Both the position numbers and the translations under genes were made by a program. Positions 44,728 to 55,184 of a stretch of 64,000 bases of DNA are shown one piece after another. Each line of letters starts with the position of its first letter. The stretch's first letter is position 1. Source of the stretch: Lysinibacillus fusiformis (GTDB taxonomy: Bacteria; Bacillota; Bacilli; Bacillales_A; Planococcaceae). Under the pieces are notes generated by a model that did no database searches, was not told the origin of the DNA, and worked only from the letters and a program-made list of their open reading frames with translations. The stretch is from positions 1 to 64,000 of the forward strand of contig JASENG010000013.1 of NCBI GenBank assembly GCA_030027265.1, read 5' to 3'.

Positions 44728-46038
44728 TTATTCCGTTAACTCGTGAACTACATTCAGCAATGAATCTGAAGAAGAGGATACTTGGGATGCGCTATCTGTT
44801 AATTCACGGATTAGTTTTGATATCTCTGTGATATCTGTTGTTGTATTTGTATACTGCTGCTTAATGCCTGAAACTGCTTTAGCGATTGAGTTAAAGGATT
44901 CTTCCAAACTTTCTTGTGTTTGTACACTTCTTTGTACTTGTTCATCCACATTATTTACAGAGGTAGTCATATGGCTAATGTTCGTCTCTGTTTCATGGAT
45001 TAAATGAGAGACATTTTGAACGGCATTTTTTGTTTCTTCTGCTAATTTACGAACTTCCTCTGCTACAACGGCAAAGCCTTTCCCATGTTCTCCTGCTCGA
45101 GCGGCTTCGATGGATGCATTTAAGGCCAATAGATTTGTTTGATCGGCAATGCCTGTTACTAGTGCAACAATATCAGAGATTTTTTGAGAGGAAATGCGTA
45201 AGTTGCTCATTGATTTTTCAAGTAAATCAACACTTTCTAAAATGACATGCATTAGTTGCGTCTGTGTCTCTAATTGGCTTTTCCCCAATCTGGATTTTTC
45301 TTCTGTATCTGCTACAAAATCTAATCCCTGGTTAGTGGCTGTTGCAATACTTCCTGATTGAGAAGAAATGCCATATAAAGAAGCGGCCGTTTCTTGGCTG
45401 ATTGCATTTAATTCTTCAGCCGTATTTTGCACGGTAGTAATTAATGCATTTTTGAAATCTTCATCCTCTGTACGGATTCTTTGTTGTTCTGCCTCATAGG
45501 CTTGGATCACTAGCTGCTGCTCAAGGTTAATAATTTTTGAAAAGGCATTGATTGCTTTTAGGGCATCGCTTTTTGAAAGCTCTAACTCATTTATAAATAC
45601 GATAAAAGTCGTCATTAATGATTGGAATGAACTTAAATACCACTGAGATTCCAAGCCGATACGTACATGTGTGGCTGCAATCGTATTTCTTTGTTTTACA
45701 TAATCCTCGTTGATATTGCTTTCGAAAATTTCAGATAAATGCCTAGTTAAAGTGACCTTTAAACGTTCGATTTTTGAATGCTGATTGATGATGCCCATTA
45801 GATGGTTGCTTTTCATCAGTACGTCATAAAATTGATTGACCATTTCAGGAATAAACTGATCTGTTAAAGGCTTAAGCTGTTTTAGGATTGCCAGGTCTTC
45901 CAAGGTTAGATTAATCAATTGAATTTGTTTCAATAGTTCTGGGTGATTAGATAGATCTAATTGAACTTCGCTTATGTATTTTTCTACATCGAAATAATTG
46001 GAATTTCGCTTTTGTAGATTCTTTTTGAAAATAGACAT
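44728..46038 (-). CDS. hemAT: Heme-based aerotactic transducer HemAT
   Basis: Soluble chemoreceptor of 436 residues. Residues 1-175 are a globin-coupled sensor: proximal heme ligand His124 in [17 protein letters not shown] and distal-side Tyr71 (QFYDVLM), matching His123 and Tyr70 of B. subtilis HemAT. The rest is a coiled-coil methyl-accepting domain with the hairpin tip [36 protein letters not shown]. It binds O2 and signals through CheA/CheW to drive aerotaxis, so the cell is probably flagellated. GGAG precedes the ATG. Monocistronic. Confidence 0.95.
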   Translation of the reverse strand: MSIFKKNLQKRNSNYFDVEKYISEVQLDLSNHPELLKQIQLINLTLEDLAILKQLKPLTDQFIPEMVNQFYDVLMKSNHLMGIINQHSKIERLKVTLTRHLSEIFESNINEDYVKQRNTIAATHVRIGLESQWYLSSFQSLMTTFIVFINELELSKSDALKAINAFSKIINLEQQLVIQAYEAEQQRIRTEDEDFKNALITTVQNTAEELNAISQETAASLYGISSQSGSIATATNQGLDFVADTEEKSRLGKSQLETQTQLMHVILESVDLLEKSMSNLRISSQKISDIVALVTGIADQTNLLALNASIEAARAGEHGKGFAVVAEEVRKLAEETKNAVQNVSHLIHETETNISHMTTSVNNVDEQVQRSVQTQESLEESFNSIAKAVSGIKQQYTNTTTDITEISKLIRELTDSASQVSSSSDSLLNVVHELTE

Positions 46039-46280
46039 TAAATTCTCCGTTCTACTAATTGGTAAAGGGTATTTTATATCTATGATACATTAAATATGTT
46101 TATAAATTCCACAAAGATGTGAGGTTAGTCTTAAAAATATTAATAAATATTAATATATGAATAATTGTATGTACCACAATTTGTATTTTAGATTTTTCCC
46201 ATGTAAAATACGAGATGTTTAGATAACAAGGGTATGTTAAAGGTAGATATAGATAAATACATAGTAAAGGAAGTAATTAA

Positions 46281-46511
46281 ATGGAGAAGCGCCGTTTTAA
46301 ATTTGTCATTCCAACAATGGTGATTGTCGCCGTTGGAGCAATCATGATGTTAAGAAATTATTTTCAGGAGGTTTCGACAAGGGATAGTATATTGCTTGTA
46401 GTAATTGCAACCCTCTTCTCAGGCGTTATTGCATATTTTTTATTTCCGCATGACGATGAAGAGAAGCCGGATCCAAAGCCGGCTGATATAAAGAAGAAAA
46501 CTTCCAAGTAA
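46281..46511 (+). CDS. Small two-helix membrane protein, unknown
   Basis: Protein of 76 residues: a basic start (MEKRRFKF), a helix (about 8-24), a short loop, a second helix (about 37-54) and a hydrophilic tail with KPDPKP repeats and Lys clusters. I do not recognise a family. AAAGGAAG lies 8 nt before the ATG, codon use is like its neighbours and a terminator-like hairpin follows, so it looks real. Confidence 0.65.
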   Translation: MEKRRFKFVIPTMVIVAVGAIMMLRNYFQEVSTRDSILLVVIATLFSGVIAYFLFPHDDEEKPDPKPADIKKKTSK

Positions 46512-46514
46512 ACA

Positions 46515-46550
46515 AGACCGCAAGTAACAGCATGCTTGCAGTTTTCTTTA
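46515..46550 (+). terminator. Probable terminator after the small membrane protein
   Basis: ACCGCAAG and CTTGCAGT pair imperfectly around a 10-nt loop, followed by TTTCTTT. Confidence 0.5.
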
Positions 46551-46604
46551 TTGTTAAGGAAATTATAAAATTTCGCTTTGGGGATAACTTTAAAAAAATA
46601 AATT

Positions 46605-46735
46605 TGACATCTAGCTCCAGCACCCTAGCCCCTCGAGGTCGCTTCGGTACCTTCCCACGTGTGGCAAGCACACTTGTCAGGTCCCTCCAGCGCTTGTCAG
46701 GGCTAATCAGGGCGCTTGCGCTTTTGTTCTTCTCT
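46605..46735 (+). repeat. Interspersed repeat, copy B
   Basis: Second, longer copy of the element at 40951-41045. It starts ATCTAGCTCCAGC and shares CCCCTCGAGGTC, CTTCGGTA, AAGCACACTTGTCAGG and a GGCGCTTGCGCTTTT end. It has an internal partial duplication (CCAGCGCTTGTCAGG repeated after CTTGTCAGG). The end GCGCTTGCGC is itself a small hairpin followed by Ts. It fills most of the gap between two small membrane protein genes. Confidence 0.82.
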
Positions 46736-46841
46736 TCATAAAAATTTTTTATACGGGAATCCTTTTATTGAAACTATTTATGATTTAAATCGTAAATGTA
46801 CTATATAAAAAATAATATTGATACGAAAGGCTGATAGATAG

Positions 46842-47147
46842 ATGGATAGTAAATGGGGAAAGGTAATTATACATGCGAGTGCATTTTTTGCGCCGGTTTT
46901 AGTGCCGATTTTATTTTGGTTATTAAGCTCTGAAGAGGAGATTAAGCGACTTTCTATTCAAGCATTATTATTCCAGGCCGTAATGTGGGTGTTAGTTGTA
47001 ATATCCAGTTTCTTTAGTGTATTTATAATTGGAATTCCATTCTTGATTGTTTTCGGACTTATGACAATTATTGTTCCGATTATCGGGATTGTCAAAGCGT
47101 TGGGAGAGGAAAAATGGAATTACCCAATTGTTGGGCGTTGGGTTTAA
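46842..47147 (+). CDS. DUF4870-like small membrane protein
   Basis: Protein of 101 residues with about three helices: HASAFFAPVLVPILFWLLS, an SIQALLFQAVMWVLV helix and a long hydrophobic stretch ending GIVKALGEEKWNYPIVGRWV. The first-helix Pro pattern, the polar turn with EI-x-RLSIQA and the final A-x-GE-x-W-YP-x-IG close match DUF4870. Function is unknown. Binding site GAAAGG is 11 nt upstream. Confidence 0.78.
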   Translation: MDSKWGKVIIHASAFFAPVLVPILFWLLSSEEEIKRLSIQALLFQAVMWVLVVISSFFSVFIIGIPFLIVFGLMTIIVPIIGIVKALGEEKWNYPIVGRWV

Positions 47148-47269
47148 GAAATAATTGTAAAAATTAGGGTTTAGATTGCAGTGGGGAAAGTCATACTTAG
47201 AAATGAACCAAAAGTAAGCATTTCATACTTTTTTGGCTATTTCTTAAACGATCTCATTGCGTGTATAGA

Positions 47270-47313
47270 AAAGAGGTGGTCTCAATTTAGAGTGAGATTG
47301 CCTCTTTCTTTTT
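47270..47313 (+). terminator. Terminator before the ctsR operon
   Basis: AAGAGG-TCTCA pairs with TGAGA-CCTCTT around an AT loop, followed by TCTTTTTT. It insulates ctsR from upstream transcription. Confidence 0.83.
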
Positions 47314-47356
47314 TAAAAAAATCGTTGTCCACAAAAAAATAGCAAGGGCATTTAAG

Positions 47357-47404
47357 TTGCATTTTGATTTTGATGTTTATATAATATAGTCAAAGATAGT
47401 CAAA
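47357..47404 (+). promoter_or_regulatory. ctsR-operon promoter with CtsR operator
   Basis: TTGCAT (47357-47362), a 17-nt spacer and TATAAT (47380-47385) form a sigma-A promoter. Directly after it, AGTCAAAGATAGTCAAA (47388-47404) matches the CtsR direct-repeat operator RGTCAAA-N3-RGTCAAA. CtsR bound there blocks the operon until heat or protein stress. Confidence 0.9.
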
Positions 47405-47434
47405 GTCAGTAAGCGATTGGGGTGAGGAATAAAA

Positions 47435-47899
47435 ATGAGAAATATATCGGACATCATTGAAGGTTATTTGAAGCAAGTTATCGAATTAGGTGGTCAAGGA
47501 CATATTGAAATTAAACGCAGTGAATTAGCGGATAAGTTTCAGTGCGTCCCCTCTCAAATCAATTATGTCATCAATACGCGATTTACTGCTGAAAGAGGAT
47601 ATCTTGTTGAAAGTAAGCGAGGAGGCGGTGGCTATATCCGAATCTTACGTGTGAAAGCACATTCAAAAATAGACTTGCTAGAGGATATGATGAGTCAAAT
47701 TAATCATGGTGCAACACAAGCAATGGCAGAAGATATTATTTATCGTTTAATCGATGAACAAGTTATCTCAAAACGCGAAGCAAAGCTAATGCTCGCTGCA
47801 ATCGATAGGTCCACACTTCGTCTGCAATTACCGATAAGAGACGAGTTAAGATCCTATATTCTAAAATCTATGTTAACCACATTAAAATACGATAAATAA
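47435..47899 (+). CDS. ctsR: Class III heat-shock repressor CtsR
   Basis: Repressor of 154 residues: an N-terminal winged helix-turn-helix (RSELADKFQCVPSQINYVINTRF) with the glycine-rich wing tip ESKRGGGGYIRI that senses heat, and a C-terminal dimer domain. It represses clp genes and its own operon through the operator upstream. McsB and ClpCP control its activity and degradation. GGGGTGAGG precedes the ATG. First gene of ctsR-mcsA-mcsB-clpC. Confidence 0.97.
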   Translation: MRNISDIIEGYLKQVIELGGQGHIEIKRSELADKFQCVPSQINYVINTRFTAERGYLVESKRGGGGYIRILRVKAHSKIDLLEDMMSQINHGATQAMAEDIIYRLIDEQVISKREAKLMLAAIDRSTLRLQLPIRDELRSYILKSMLTTLKYDK

Positions 47900-47965
47900 A
47901 GCCGGGCTGAAGTTATAGCTCTTGTATATATATTTTAAACAATTTTTTGAAAAAGGGGTGGGGTC

Positions 47966-48520
47966 ATGAATTGTGAACACTGTAAAGAACGGCAAGCAAC
48001 AGTCACAGTTACACAAGTAGTTAATGGCCAAAAAAGTGAAAAACATTATTGTGAGGTATGTGCACAAAATTTTCATCCTTTTAATCTAGATTTTCATAAA
48101 GAGGAACAAATTCCAATTCATCAATTGGTATCTAACTTGTTTGGATTGCCTGTTTGGAATAGTGGCACACAGGAAAAGGCGCAAACAACAACTCAAAAAA
48201 GTGCAAAATGTCCAACATGCGGATTTACATTTCGAAAATTTTTGAATGAAGGGAAGCTTGGTTGTCCACAATGTTATGAAACATTTGGAAAACAACTGCC
48301 GCTTGTTCTGACAAAGATTCAAGCAGGAACAACTCATACCGGAAAAGCACCAGGCAAACCGAATAATCATAATGAGTGGATCAAAAAGCAAATCGATTCC
48401 ACTCGTGAGCAATTACAGTTGGCCATCCATGAGGAAAGATTTGAGGATGCGGCCGATTTGCGCGATGAGATTCGAGAGATGGAGCAGAGGCTTGCACGTG
48501 GGGGTGTGGATACACCATGA
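47966..48520 (+). CDS. mcsA: McsA, zinc-binding activator of McsB
   Basis: Protein of 184 residues with four CxxC pairs (CEHC, CEVC, CPTC, CPQC) forming two zinc sites and a C-terminal UVR-type coiled hairpin (QLQLAIHEERFEDAADLRDEIREME). It activates the arginine kinase McsB and links it to ClpC and CtsR; the metal sites give resistance and sensing of heavy metals and thiol stress. GGGGTGGGG precedes its ATG. It overlaps mcsB by 4 nt. Confidence 0.96.
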   Translation: MNCEHCKERQATVTVTQVVNGQKSEKHYCEVCAQNFHPFNLDFHKEEQIPIHQLVSNLFGLPVWNSGTQEKAQTTTQKSAKCPTCGFTFRKFLNEGKLGCPQCYETFGKQLPLVLTKIQAGTTHTGKAPGKPNNHNEWIKKQIDSTREQLQLAIHEERFEDAADLRDEIREMEQRLARGGVDTP

Positions 48521-49614
48521 ATCTAGAACATTTTTTAAAAAGCGAGGCGCCGGGTTGGATGGATGTAAAAGGACTTGATGCAGATATAGTATTAAGCACA
48601 CGCATTCGATTAGCTCGAAATTTAGATGGATATCGTTTCCCATTAAGTTTTACAGAAAGTGAGGCACATCAAATTGATGAAATGCTAAAAGAAGCATTAC
48701 AGTCTATCAAAGATGAGCATAAATTTTCACATTTCACTATTAAAGAAATGCCTGCGATGCAAAGGCAAGTACTAGTTGAAAAGCATCTGATCAGTCCGCT
48801 TTTAGCGAAAAAGGAGAAATCGGCTTCTGTTCATATATCGAGTGATGAAACAATAAGCATAATGGTAAACGAAGAAGATCATCTGCGGATTCAATGCTTG
48901 GCACCAGGGCTCCAACTTGCTGAAACCTATCAAATAGCATCTAAACTTGATAATAAGTTAGAACAACATCTACCTTATGCATTTAATGAATCCTTTGGCT
49001 ACTTAACAAGCTGCCCGACAAATGTTGGAACCGGACTTCGTGCTTCAGTCATGATGCACTTGCCAGCCCTTACAATGTCGAAGCAAATAAAAGTCGTTAC
49101 TCAGATGCTTGCACGATTAGGAATGGTAGTTAGGGGTATATATGGAGAAGGCAGTGAAAATTTAGGGAATATTTATCAAATATCCAATCAGGTAACACTC
49201 GGTAAGTCCGAAGAGGAAATTTTAAATGATCTTCAAGAGGTCGCGCTGCAAATTATTAAAAATGAGCGCGGTGCTAGGGAGGCATTATTAAAAAATTCTC
49301 GAATAATATTAGAAGACCGCTTTAATCGTTCGTTGGGCACATTAAAATATGCGCGCATTATGACGAGCGAAGAAGCTGCTGCTTGTTTATCAAATGTTCG
49401 CCTTGGAGCCGATGTGGGCATCATTAACGAGGTCCCATTGAATGTATTGAATGAATGCATGATTCTTATACAGCCAGGCTTTGTACAGCAATATGCAGGC
49501 ACAACACTTCAAGCTAGTGAACGAGATATGTATAGAGCAAAACTACTGCGTGAAAAGCTAAATTTAAACAATCAAAAGTTAATGGAAAAAGGAGAGGAAA
49601 GATATGATGTTTAA
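48517..49614 (+). CDS. mcsB: Protein arginine kinase McsB
   Basis: Protein of 365 residues from the ATP:guanido phosphotransferase family. [16 protein letters not shown] at residues 28-43 and the [21 protein letters not shown] block around 167 hold nucleotide- and substrate-site residues. McsB phosphorylates arginines on misfolded proteins, marking them for ClpC-ClpP, and inactivates CtsR. Its start overlaps mcsA (ATGA) and its end overlaps clpC by 11 nt, implying translational coupling along the operon. Confidence 0.96.
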   Translation: MNLEHFLKSEAPGWMDVKGLDADIVLSTRIRLARNLDGYRFPLSFTESEAHQIDEMLKEALQSIKDEHKFSHFTIKEMPAMQRQVLVEKHLISPLLAKKEKSASVHISSDETISIMVNEEDHLRIQCLAPGLQLAETYQIASKLDNKLEQHLPYAFNESFGYLTSCPTNVGTGLRASVMMHLPALTMSKQIKVVTQMLARLGMVVRGIYGEGSENLGNIYQISNQVTLGKSEEEILNDLQEVALQIIKNERGAREALLKNSRIILEDRFNRSLGTLKYARIMTSEEAAACLSNVRLGADVGIINEVPLNVLNECMILIQPGFVQQYAGTTLQASERDMYRAKLLREKLNLNNQKLMEKGEERYDV

Positions 49615-52048
49615 CCGTTTTACTCAACGTGCACAAAAAGTATTGCAATTAGCACAAGAAGAAGCAATTCGTTGGAAACACGAATCCATTGGTACAGAGC
49701 ATATTTTACTTGGCCTTATTCGTGAAGGAGGCGGCATTGCAGCAAAAGCGTTAGAAGCGATTGATGTAAGCCCTCAAATTATAGAATCTGGAATTGAAGA
49801 GCTTGTTGGGAAAGGTGCAAAGGATGTTGGTCCGATTGTTCACTATACACCAAGAGCGAAAAAAGTGATTGAATTATCAGTAGACGAGTCTAGAAAGCTA
49901 GGCCATGCATATATCGGAACAGAGCATATCCTGCTTGCTTTAATTCGTGAAGGGGAAGGCGTAGCAGCGCGAGTATTAGCAAACGCTGGCGTGAGCCTGA
50001 ACAAAGCGCGTCAACAAGTTCTTTTGCTTCTAGGAAACAATGAAGCTGCACAAAATTCAGCTAACCCTACACAATCTGTCAATACACCGACTTTAGATGG
50101 TCTGGCTCGCGATCTGACAGCAATTGCTCGTGAAGGTTCATTGGACCCTGTAATCGGTCGCAGCAAGGAGATTACACGCGTAATTGAAGTGCTTTCTCGC
50201 CGTACAAAAAATAACCCTGTCCTAATTGGTGAGCCAGGTGTTGGTAAAACAGCGATTGCAGAAGGATTAGCACAGCAAATCGTTAACAATGAAGTCCCTG
50301 AAACTCTGCGTGATAAACGTGTTATGACATTAGATATGGGGACAGTGGTTGCGGGAACAAAATACCGCGGTGAGTTTGAAGATCGTTTGAAAAAAGTAAT
50401 GGATGAAATTCGCCAAGCCGGCAATGTAATTCTATTCATAGATGAGCTGCATACATTAATCGGTGCTGGCGGTGCTGAAGGTGCAATTGATGCCTCGAAC
50501 ATCTTAAAACCATCCTTGGCACGTGGCGAACTGCAATGTATCGGTGCCACAACTTTAGATGAGTATCGTAAATACATTGAAAAAGATGCTGCTTTAGAGC
50601 GTCGTTTCCAACCAATTCAAGTAGATGAGCCATCTGTGGATGAAACTATCCAAATTATTAAAGGGTTGCGTGATCGATACGAAGCGCATCACCGTGTGAA
50701 AATTACGGATGAAGCTGTTGAGGCGGCGGCGAAATTATCCGATCGCTACATCTCCGATCGTTTCTTGCCGGATAAAGCGATTGACTTGATTGATGAAGCG
50801 GGTTCAAAAGTACGCTTGCGTTCATTCACGATTCCACCAAATTTAAAAGCTTTAGAAGATAAATTAGAAGGTGTTCGCTCTGAGAAAAATGCAGCTGTAT
50901 CAAGCCAAGAGTTTGAAAAAGCAGCAGCATTAAGAGATACAGAACAAAAAATTAAGGACGAATTAGAGTCTACTAAGAAAACTTGGAAAGAGAAACAAGG
51001 AAAAGAAGAGTCTCAAGTAACGGTTGAAGACATCGCAATGGTTGTTTCCATGTGGACTGGAATTCCTGTTTCTAAAATTGCTCAAGAAGAATCAGCGAAA
51101 CTTCTAAATCTTGAAGAAGAATTACACAAACGTGTAGTGGGCCAAGGTGAAGCAGTAGAGGCTATTTCCCGTGCTATCCGCCGTGCGCGTGCTGGGCTTA
51201 AAGATCCAAAACGACCAATTGGTTCATTCATCTTCTTAGGACCAACTGGGGTTGGTAAAACAGAGCTTGCTCGTGCCCTTGCTGAGGTAATGTTTGGCGA
51301 TGAGGACGCAATGATTCGAATCGATATGTCCGAATACATGGAGAAACACTCGACTTCTCGCTTAGTTGGTTCACCTCCAGGTTATGTAGGATTTGACGAA
51401 GGTGGTCAATTAACTGAAAAAGTCCGTCGCAAACCATACTCAGTGGTACTGCTTGATGAAATCGAAAAAGCGCATCCAGATGTGTTCAACATTTTACTTC
51501 AAGTATTAGATGATGGCCGTTTAACAGATTCTAAAGGCCGAACTGTTGATTTCCGAAACACGGTGGTTATCATGACATCGAACGTTGGAGCAGATGCACT
51601 GAAATATCAAAAATCTCTAGGCTTTGGCGTCGGCAATGCATCAGCGTCCAAGTACAAGGATATGAAAGGCACAATGCTTGAAGAGCTGAAAAAAGCATTC
51701 CGTCCAGAGTTCTTAAACCGTATTGATGAAATGATTGTGTTCCACAGTCTGGAAAAAGACGAGTTAAAACAAATCATTGCATTAATGGCAAGCTCTTTGA
51801 CAAAACGCTTAAGAGAGCAAAACATCGAGCTGGAACTAACAGATGCAGCGCTTGTGAAGATAGCGGAAGAAGGCTACGATCCACAATATGGTGCGAGACC
51901 ACTTCGCCGTGCTCTACAAAAACATGTTGAGGACCGCCTATCTGAAGAAGTGCTAAAAGGTACAATCAGTACAGGTCAAAGTGTCGTGATTGACTATGCT
52001 GATAATGAATTCATTGTAGTACCAAAGAATGCGGTGCTAAGTAAATAA
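49604..52048 (+). CDS. clpC: AAA+ unfoldase ClpC
   Basis: Protein of 814 residues: two Clp_N repeats (about 1-145), AAA-1 with Walker A GEPGVGKT, a coiled middle domain carrying a UVR-like [16 protein letters not shown]-2 with Walker A GPTGVGKT, and a C-terminal D2-small domain. LGFGVGN near 666 is the ClpP-docking loop. With McsB, MecA or McsA it feeds substrates to ClpP. Two adjacent ATGs (49604, 49607) are possible; GGAGAGGAAAG precedes both. Confidence 0.97.
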   Translation: MMFNRFTQRAQKVLQLAQEEAIRWKHESIGTEHILLGLIREGGGIAAKALEAIDVSPQIIESGIEELVGKGAKDVGPIVHYTPRAKKVIELSVDESRKLGHAYIGTEHILLALIREGEGVAARVLANAGVSLNKARQQVLLLLGNNEAAQNSANPTQSVNTPTLDGLARDLTAIAREGSLDPVIGRSKEITRVIEVLSRRTKNNPVLIGEPGVGKTAIAEGLAQQIVNNEVPETLRDKRVMTLDMGTVVAGTKYRGEFEDRLKKVMDEIRQAGNVILFIDELHTLIGAGGAEGAIDASNILKPSLARGELQCIGATTLDEYRKYIEKDAALERRFQPIQVDEPSVDETIQIIKGLRDRYEAHHRVKITDEAVEAAAKLSDRYISDRFLPDKAIDLIDEAGSKVRLRSFTIPPNLKALEDKLEGVRSEKNAAVSSQEFEKAAALRDTEQKIKDELESTKKTWKEKQGKEESQVTVEDIAMVVSMWTGIPVSKIAQEESAKLLNLEEELHKRVVGQGEAVEAISRAIRRARAGLKDPKRPIGSFIFLGPTGVGKTELARALAEVMFGDEDAMIRIDMSEYMEKHSTSRLVGSPPGYVGFDEGGQLTEKVRRKPYSVVLLDEIEKAHPDVFNILLQVLDDGRLTDSKGRTVDFRNTVVIMTSNVGADALKYQKSLGFGVGNASASKYKDMKGTMLEELKKAFRPEFLNRIDEMIVFHSLEKDELKQIIALMASSLTKRLREQNIELELTDAALVKIAEEGYDPQYGARPLRRALQKHVEDRLSEEVLKGTISTGQSVVIDYADNEFIVVPKNAVLSK

Positions 52049-52055
52049 GCGGTTA

Positions 52056-52097
52056 AGCGGCTGGCCCTATCAAAGGGTCAGCCGCTTTTGTTTTTGT
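52056..52097 (+). terminator. Terminator after clpC
   Basis: AAGCGGCTGGCCCT pairs with AGGGTCAGCCGCTT (one mismatch) around a short loop, followed by TTGTTTTT. Confidence 0.92.
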
Positions 52098-52440
52098 AAA
52101 GTGGATGCAGTACCGAACAAGTCAATCAGCACTGGAATCGTGGGAGATTACAGGAGGAGAAGCATGGGATGTCACAGTAGAACTGGAACTGTGACAAATC
52201 TCAAGAGGGAAAACAGCGAAGTATCGCAATCGAATCGATACCGTGACAAGCCTAAGGAAATTAAATAAAAAGGTTCCGCGTAACAGCTGAAATTTCGATA
52301 ACTTATTTCTCATATATCTGAAAGGTATATCCTCACAGTTATATTACAATTGTTTTACAGTTTTTTAAATTTAACCACCCTCACTTATATATTAGGAGAT
52401 TCGCAGGAATGTCATGTACAATTAACTAAAGTATTTAAAA
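52098..52440. other. clpC-radA intergenic region with a possible 34-codon ORF
   Basis: About 340 bp. An ATG at 52164 opens a 34-codon frame to TAA 52268, preceded by AGGAGGAGAAGC at ideal spacing; its product is hydrophilic (MGCHSRTGTVTNLKRENSEV at the start) and unlike anything I know. Two related GTGACAA stretches (about 52190 and 52242) hint at a local duplication. Otherwise AT-rich sequence leads to radA. In most Bacillales radA follows clpC more closely. Confidence 0.4.
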
Positions 52441-52456
52441 TCAAAGGAGAGACAAA

Positions 52457-53833
52457 ATGGCAAAAAAAAAATCAAAGTTTTGTTGTAATTCCTGTGGCTA
52501 TGAATCTCCAAAATGGATGGGACGCTGCCCAGGATGCGGCGGTTGGAATACGATGGTAGAAGAAGTAGAGGTCGTAACAAAAGGTCCTCGTGGTGCTTTC
52601 CAGCATTCCAGCTCTATTTCCCAAAAAGCAACGCCGATTGTAAACATTGAAACTTCAGATGAACCGCGCATTCCAACAGAAATGGACGAGCTAAATCGAG
52701 TATTGGGTGGAGGGATCGTTCCAGGCTCGCTTGTCTTAATCGGTGGGGACCCTGGTATCGGTAAATCGACTTTACTCATGCAAGTATCAGCCCTTTTATC
52801 GAATAAAGGACACCGCGTTTTATATATTTCCGGGGAAGAATCGATGCGTCAAACGAAGCTTCGTGCCTCCAGATTAGGTGTGCAATCGCCAGAGCTTTAT
52901 ATTTATTCCGAGACAAATCTAGAATTGATTAACCAAACAATCGATGAAGTGCAGCCGAAGTTTGTCATTATCGATTCCATACAAACGATACATCATCCGG
53001 AAGTGACAAGTGCTCCCGGCAGTGTTTCTCAGGTCCGTGAATGTACTGCAGAGTTAATGCGGATTGCGAAAACAAAAGGCATCGCGATTTTCCTTGTAGG
53101 CCACGTAACAAAAGAGGGGCAAATCGCCGGGCCGCGTTTATTGGAACATATGGTAGATACGGTTCTATATTTTGAAGGAGAGCGACACCATACTTACCGA
53201 ATTTTAAGAAGCGTCAAAAATCGTTTTGGCTCAACCAATGAAATTGCCATCTTCGAAATGGTTCAGGCTGGTCTAAAGGAAGTATCCAATCCTTCTGAAC
53301 TGTTTTTGGAGGAGCGTTCCTATGATGCAGCTGGTTCCACAATTGTTGCCTCTATGGAAGGGACAAGGCCCATCTTGGTTGAAATTCAATCCTTGGTAAC
53401 GCCTACAAGTTTTAATTATCCGAAACGGATGTCGACAGGTGTGGATCAAAATCGGGTTCAGCTGTTAATGGCTGTATTGGAAAAACGGATGGGATTGATG
53501 CTGCAAGCCCAGGATGCCTACATTAAAGTAGCTGGCGGTGTAAAACTTGATGAGCCTGCGATTGACTTAGCGGTTTTAACTTCCATTGTATCGAGCTTTA
53601 AAGATCAGGCAGTAAAGTCGACGGATTGCTTTATTGGAGAAGTTGGTTTGACTGGCGAGGTTCGCCGAGTATCTCGAATTGAACAGCGAGTCCAAGAAGC
53701 AGCGAGACTAGGATTTAAACGTGCATTTATTCCTGCTTCAAATCAAGGTGGCTGGGATTATCCTAGCGGGATTCAAGTAGTCGGCATTGAAACAATTAAT
53801 GAAGCTTTAAGAGCTTGTTTTAATGATCTATAA
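52457..53833 (+). CDS. radA: DNA repair protein RadA
   Basis: Protein of 458 residues: a C4 zinc finger ([19 protein letters not shown]), a RecA-like ATPase with Walker [11 protein letters not shown], the RadA-specific [10 protein letters not shown] motif and a Lon-like C-terminal domain ending near 450. RadA is a branch-migration helicase in recombination and natural transformation. AAAGGAGAG precedes the ATG. The fourth base of the gene onward includes a run of ten A (52462-52471), a possible slippage site. Conserved neighbour of clpC. Confidence 0.96.
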   Translation: MAKKKSKFCCNSCGYESPKWMGRCPGCGGWNTMVEEVEVVTKGPRGAFQHSSSISQKATPIVNIETSDEPRIPTEMDELNRVLGGGIVPGSLVLIGGDPGIGKSTLLMQVSALLSNKGHRVLYISGEESMRQTKLRASRLGVQSPELYIYSETNLELINQTIDEVQPKFVIIDSIQTIHHPEVTSAPGSVSQVRECTAELMRIAKTKGIAIFLVGHVTKEGQIAGPRLLEHMVDTVLYFEGERHHTYRILRSVKNRFGSTNEIAIFEMVQAGLKEVSNPSELFLEERSYDAAGSTIVASMEGTRPILVEIQSLVTPTSFNYPKRMSTGVDQNRVQLLMAVLEKRMGLMLQAQDAYIKVAGGVKLDEPAIDLAVLTSIVSSFKDQAVKSTDCFIGEVGLTGEVRRVSRIEQRVQEAARLGFKRAFIPASNQGGWDYPSGIQVVGIETINEALRACFNDL

Positions 53834-53867
53834 ATGAGGGATATTGCCTAAAATATGAACAAAAATC

Positions 53868-53906
53868 ATGCCTATACAATCATTTTTGGTGTATGGGCAT
53901 TTTTCC
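53868..53906 (+). terminator. Terminator after radA
   Basis: ATGCCTATACA pairs with TGTATGGGCAT (one G-T) around an 11-nt loop and leads into TTTTCCTTTT. Confidence 0.85.
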
Positions 53907-54050
53907 TTTTAATTTTGGGAAGAAATAGTACATATCCTATTTGTATACGCAAAAGAATAAATTTCCTTAACTTTAAAATTATTGAAGGGTTTTTAGCGAA
54001 AACAGTGGGTGAACTATGTATAATTGAAAATAAGAAAAGGAGGTGGAAGT

Positions 54051-55145
54051 ATGTTGAAAAGAGTGATACAAATTGCTTTCTTATTTATCGGAGGAGCGTT
54101 AGGTTTTGTTTTCTTACCGCCATTATACGAGTTTATTAATTTATCATCTAATCCATGGCTTAACAATCCATATGTGTCGGTATCATTAGGTGCAATTTTG
54201 TTATTTGTTTTATCATTCGCATTATCGGATTACTTCGTAAAATTGATTGTTTGGATGGAAGGAATATTGTTTAAGGTTCCGGCAGCAGATCTTTTATTTG
54301 GGTCCCTTGGGTTAATTGTCGGGTTAATGGTAGCTTTTTTAATTGGCTTCGCCTTAGAACGGATTCAAATTCCGATCATTACGGACTTTGTACCAGTTAT
54401 ACTATCCATTTTACTAGGGTATTTAGGTTTCCGTGTTGGTTTCACAAAACGTGATGAACTAAGTCAAATGTTTTCAAAATCGAATCCATCTCAAAAGAAG
54501 AAGGCAAGCGATACAGCAGCTATTCAAACAGAAGAAAAACAGCTTTACAAATTATTGGACACGAGTGTCATTATTGATGGGAGAATAGCCGATATTTCCT
54601 CAACAGGGTTTATTGAAGGGGTATTGATTGTCCCTCAGTTTGTTTTAACGGAACTTCAGCACATTGCCGATTCTTCGGATACATTAAAACGTACTCGAGG
54701 ACGCAGAGGGCTGGATATACTGAAGAAACTTCAGGATGAGCGTGTCACAACTGTCCAGATCTCGGAGGAAGACTTTGAGGATGTGCAGGAGGTGGATTTA
54801 AAGCTGGTGCGTCTTGCGAAAAAAATGGGTGCCCAAATTTTAACGAATGATTTTAATTTGAATAAGGTTTGTGATTTGCACCATGTTCAAGTATTGAATA
54901 TAAATGATCTGGCGAATGCTGTTAAACCAGTAGTAATTCCTGGTGAGGATATGCAGGTGGTTGTTATTAAAGACGGGAAAGAACAAAATCAAGGCGTTGC
55001 CTATTTAGATGACGGCACAATGATTGTTGTAGAGGGTGGTCGTAGCTATATCGGTCAAGCGATTACTGTAACGGTAACAAGTGTTCTCCAAACGTCAGCT
55101 GGACGAATGATATTTGCCAAGCCTAAAGATGAACAAGTAGCATGA
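54051..55145 (+). CDS. yacL: PIN/TRAM domain membrane protein YacL
   Basis: Protein of 364 residues: four N-terminal membrane helices (to about 135), then a PIN nuclease-like domain with acidic residues in LLDTSVIIDGRIADI and LTNDFNLNKVCDL, and a C-terminal TRAM RNA-binding domain (about 285-355). B. subtilis YacL occupies this locus; it may be a membrane-bound ribonuclease but its targets are unknown. The ATG follows AAAGGAGGTGG; a TTG nine codons earlier includes that site and is rejected. Confidence 0.93.
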   Translation: MLKRVIQIAFLFIGGALGFVFLPPLYEFINLSSNPWLNNPYVSVSLGAILLFVLSFALSDYFVKLIVWMEGILFKVPAADLLFGSLGLIVGLMVAFLIGFALERIQIPIITDFVPVILSILLGYLGFRVGFTKRDELSQMFSKSNPSQKKKASDTAAIQTEEKQLYKLLDTSVIIDGRIADISSTGFIEGVLIVPQFVLTELQHIADSSDTLKRTRGRRGLDILKKLQDERVTTVQISEEDFEDVQEVDLKLVRLAKKMGAQILTNDFNLNKVCDLHHVQVLNINDLANAVKPVVIPGEDMQVVVIKDGKEQNQGVAYLDDGTMIVVEGGRSYIGQAITVTVTSVLQTSAGRMIFAKPKDEQVA

Positions 55146-55184
55146 TACAATAAAATTTAGGTTTTTAGATTAGGAAGTGAATTT

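Noticed and set aside
50011-50577. 188-codon minus-strand frame inside clpC
   Set aside because: It is opposite the AAA-1 domain of ClpC; its composition reflects the antisense of a biased gene and it has no independent signals.
53855-54139. 94-codon frame between radA and yacL
   Set aside because: It covers the radA terminator and the yacL ribosome binding site and runs into yacL in another frame.
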